Source: Papaver somniferum (taxonomy: Eukaryota; Streptophyta; Magnoliopsida; Ranunculales; Papaveraceae). From it: a stretch of 64,000 nt of DNA. The translations under genes were made by a program, and so were the position numbers. The notes beneath the pieces were generated by a model that saw only the letters and a list, made by a program, of their open reading frames with translations, was not told the DNA's origin and did not search any database. The stretch covers positions 79,127,082-79,191,081 of the forward strand of contig NC_039365.1 in the NCBI RefSeq assembly GCF_003573695.1. The letters run 5' to 3'. Below are positions 60,849-64,000 of the stretch, one piece after another; the stretch's first letter is position 1; every line of letters starts with the position of its first letter.

Positions 60849-63441
60849 TGAAAAAACGTGGGTATAACAACCACACCTAATAATTCGTTCGGTAATCTGT
60901 GTGGACTAAATCCAATACAATTCTTAGAGCACCAGCTTATAAAGAGAGCTCTATCAAGAAATATATCAAAGATTTATTTCTCAATTTCTCAATACAATCT
61001 GCAGTCGAACAAATAGAAATCTGTGAGGCCGATTGATATGAAAAAAAAATTGGATGGTACCAAAGACCAATGGCCAAGTGCCAATCAATTCCAATCCAAC
61101 AATCAAGGTCGGATTTACCAATTGATTGAACAACGCACAACCTGTGATATTTCAATTATATAAACAAATATAACGCGGAAAAGAAATAACACAGACACCA
61201 GAAGTTTTATTAACGAAGAAACCACAAATGCAGAAAAACCCCGGGACCTAGTCCAGATTTGAACACCACATTGTATTAAAACGTTATAGGCACTAGCCTA
61301 ATACAAGTTAACTTCGGACTGGAATATAGTTGAGCCCTAACTAAGTCTCGCACCGATTAAGGTACAGTCGCGTTCCTTACGCCTCTAGAACCACGCCAGA
61401 TTCTGCACACTTGATTCCCTTAGCTGATCTCACCCACAACTAAGATTTGCTACGACCCAAAGTCGAAGACTCATAAACAAATCTGTCTCCCACAGATAAG
61501 TTTGTTCTAATAGACTAATCTGTCTCCCACATAAGTACCTATGAAGTTTTTGTTCCGTCTTTTGATAAATCAAGATGAACAGGAACCAATTGATAATCCA
61601 ATCATATACTCCCGAAAAGCAGCCTAGATATATCAATCACCTCACAATAACTTAACTATATGGTAGTAGAAGAAATTATTGTGGAATCACAAAGAATGAG
61701 ACGAAGAGCTTTGTGATTACTTTTTATATCTTACCAATTGGAGATAAATCTAGCGCAAATCTTAGAGAAGATATTACTCAATACGATAGAACAAGTAAGA
61801 TCAGAACACGTAACTATAGAGAAAATAGTTGGGTCTGGCTTCACGAATCCCAAATGAAATCTTCAAGTCGTTAACCTATTATGGTTTTGGAAAAACCTAG
61901 GTTAAAGTAGAATCGACTCTAGTCGCAACTAGGACACTGGAAAGTGTCGGGATTAGGTTTTCCAGTTGTTAGAGTTCTCCCTTATATAGTCTTTCAAATC
62001 AGGGTTTGGTTTCAATCAAAGCTAAGATAGCTTATTAACAAAGCATTTAATTTTCACCGTTAGATGAAAACCTGATTTAAGATTCAAGCTAAGTCTGCTT
62101 AAAACCAAAGGAATATCTCTCCACCGTTAGATAGTCTTAGCTTGTTACACACAAATGAAATATACCTTCATTTAGATATGGGTAACCGTACCTAAACGTG
62201 TATATTGAGTTGGCTGAATAACAGTTAACCGAAGTTAGCCATATGAATACTTTTGTCTTAACCACATTCATCTAACACTTATAGATCAATTATGATGATC
62301 AATTAATCATGAAAAATAATCAAATGAACTTAATTGTGTTTCAAATAGAGTTGTTCAATTGTTCACTATTTCAAAATAATATGTATGAACCAATTGAAAC
62401 AAAATCGGATTGATTTGTAAGAATCAATTCATGAACATTAAGCCATGGTTTGCAAAGATTGCATTCCTTAATTCATAAATATATTTGTTCATGAGTATGA
62501 AAAACATACTTAACCGATTTTAGAACTTAAACCACTAAGTTTGCAAACAAGTACACAAACTATAGCTTCTGGACTTTGGTTTTGTCCAGCCGTTTGCAAA
62601 CGGGTATGCAAACAGCAGTCCCGGACCTAACTCAGTTAGAACCGTTCACATACTAGTATGCAAACAAGGTTCCTGGCCTTTAACAGTTAAAACCGTTCGC
62701 ATACTAGGTATGCAAACAAGGTTCCCGGACCTGAATCATACCAAAACAATTTGCATATAGGTACGCATACAGTGTTGTATTCAGACAAAGGTTTTTTGTT
62801 TTAAACTTCCATTTCAATCATTGAAACTTCCTTTAAAGACGACAATCGCTGTCTCACACAAACTATTAGATTCAAGTAATTTTCAAGTGATCGAATGATC
62901 AATACGAAACTTTCTGAGTCGACATCAAATGATTGTCTCACACAAATCATGTAAGATGTGTCAAGGTAATTTACACATGATCATCTTTTGACTTATTATT
63001 TAGTTTCCAACAAATAAATTGTTTCCAACTAAACTCGTCAACAATATGATGAACGTAGCTAAAGCAAAAAGCTTCCAACACATATTTCGAGTGATAGATA
63101 ACCGAGTTAAACTCAGCTCGAAATATCAAATGTATAAAAGTTTATATAGCTATACGACTTAGTCTCATTAGGAGATATAATAAAATAGACTTCTGAATGA
63201 TAGATAAGTTTTAGTCTCCACATACCTTTTGTTGATGAAGTTCATCCAAGCTCTCCTCGGTAGATCTTCGTCTTCAATCGATGAACGCCGTGAAGTCTAA
63301 AGCTCAACTACACATTTTATCCTAATCCGAGACATAGCTATAAGTAGACTAGAAATCAAGACTATAGTTTTGATCAACTAAATTTTACAAACAAGCTTGA
63401 GATTGCAACGTTTGCGAGTTCGACTGAGCAGTGCTCTAACA
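60849..63441 (-). mobile_element. LTR B3, 5' LTR
   Basis: It is 2593 bp on the - strand, from TGTTAGAGCACTGC (63441) to CACGTTTTTTCA (60849). It is full length and the reference for family B. It is followed by an intact Met-type PBS. A TATATAAGG box on the - strand lies near 61985. The + strand side at 63442 is another B LTR in the opposite direction. Confidence 0.88.
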
Positions 63442-63676
63442 GCTATGTCTCAGATTAGGATAGAATGTGTAGTTGAGATTTAGACTTCATGACGTTCACC
63501 AATTGAAGACGAAGATCTACTGAGGAACTTAAAGGAACTTCATCAACAAAAGGTATATGGAGACTAAAACTTATTTATCACTCAGAAGTCTATTCTATTT
63601 TATCTTCTGATGAGACTAAGTCGTATAGCTATATAGACTTTTACATTATACGCATTTGATATTTCGAGCCGAAAAA
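63442..63676 (+). mobile_element. LTR B4 fragment, inverted relative to B3
   Basis: GCTATGTCTCAGATTAGG onward matches LTR B from about base 108, in + orientation, and ends at TTTCGAGCCGA. B3 seems to have inserted into this older B copy; the expected GCTAT duplication cannot be seen because the other end of B3 is not preserved. Confidence 0.7.
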
Positions 63677-63689
63677 CGAATCTAAACCC

Positions 63690-64000
63690 TAAACAAATGC
63701 ATTGCACGAGAGTACTTTAGATTCGAGAGATCAATTTGTATAATTCTGTCCTAAACCAAGAAATGGTCGTTCCATCCTTGCTTCGGTCACAAAATGAAGG
63801 AGAAGGGTTTATCTTAGGGAGGGAAGCAAAGAAGGTGTTGAGATCAGAATGGTTAACTCTGAAGGTGTGGTTGTTTTATGACTTATATCAGAACGTGGAA
63901 CTTGCTTGCGGAATGTAAGATATAAGTTCTTTGGTGCTTTCTGGATACTTGTGTTGATAATCGTTGTTGTTGGTTGAAATAGGTTGAAAACCTATTTATA
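63690..64000 (-). mobile_element. Diverged D-like LTR fragment (runs off window)
   Basis: Words such as TTCGAGAGATCAAT, CCTAAACCAAGA and ATGGTCGTTCC follow the same order as in the D LTR at 32635-32700, but with more changes. It is probably the terminal part of a related D-family LTR. The 60-codon + strand ORF at 63736 lies inside it and is not called as a gene. Confidence 0.6.

Overview
The window is plant nuclear DNA made almost wholly of transposable elements. The evidence is Ty3/gypsy chromovirus pol, Sirevirus-like Ty1/copia gag remnants, initiator-tRNA-Met primer-binding sites, LTRs of 2.4-3.5 kb and dense nesting with target-site duplications (TSDs). I see no host gene, tRNA, rRNA or CRISPR array. 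A repeat-rich eudicot-like genome fits, but the species cannot be told from this sequence.

Family A (1-50476, + strand) is the backbone. It is a head-to-tail array of one LTR family: internal, LTR A-1 (1812-3696), internal, LTR A-2 (8084-12096), internal, LTR A-3 (38483-41292), internal, LTR A-4 (45203-48032), short internal, LTR A-5 (49027-50476). Each long internal region encodes only a decayed gag (acidic/coiled-coil part, CCHC knuckle, basic tail). About 2 kb of non-coding DNA with several GGGGGAG polypurine motifs follows. No reverse transcriptase or integrase is seen, so the family looks non-autonomous, and neighbouring copies share LTRs.

Element D (13166-35844, - strand) sits in the gag of the third A unit, with TSD AAAGG. 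It has two 3.3-3.5 kb LTRs full of tandem modules, a broken gag, protease and integrase vestiges, and an opposite-strand ORF near its 3' LTR. Its 3' LTR is split by a 9.7 kb chromovirus (14861-24606, - strand, TSD CGTCT). The chromovirus pol is split by a truncated element X' (17708-22545, - strand), and X' is split by solo LTR X (18814-20765, + strand, TSD GGCTG). The nest is therefore A > D > chromovirus > X' > X. The other D LTR preserves the empty chromovirus site.

Family B (8712-11150; 50745-63676) is a second copia-type LTR of about 2.4-2.6 kb. B1 is a solo LTR inside LTR A-2. B2 is truncated, carries a 1.12 kb internal tandem duplication and is split by solo LTR Y (51042-54584, TSD GTTTG). 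B3 (- strand) has a 5' LTR, a Met-type PBS and a gag-like region split by solo LTR Z (58912-60386). B3 sits against an oppositely oriented B fragment (B4). A plant-transposon-type FYAN protein fragment lies at 57606-58383 and a diverged D-like LTR piece at 63690-64000.

Functionally the region is a graveyard of self-mobilising DNA. The only long open frame is the 823-codon chromovirus pol segment, and it too lacks its start and protease linkage.
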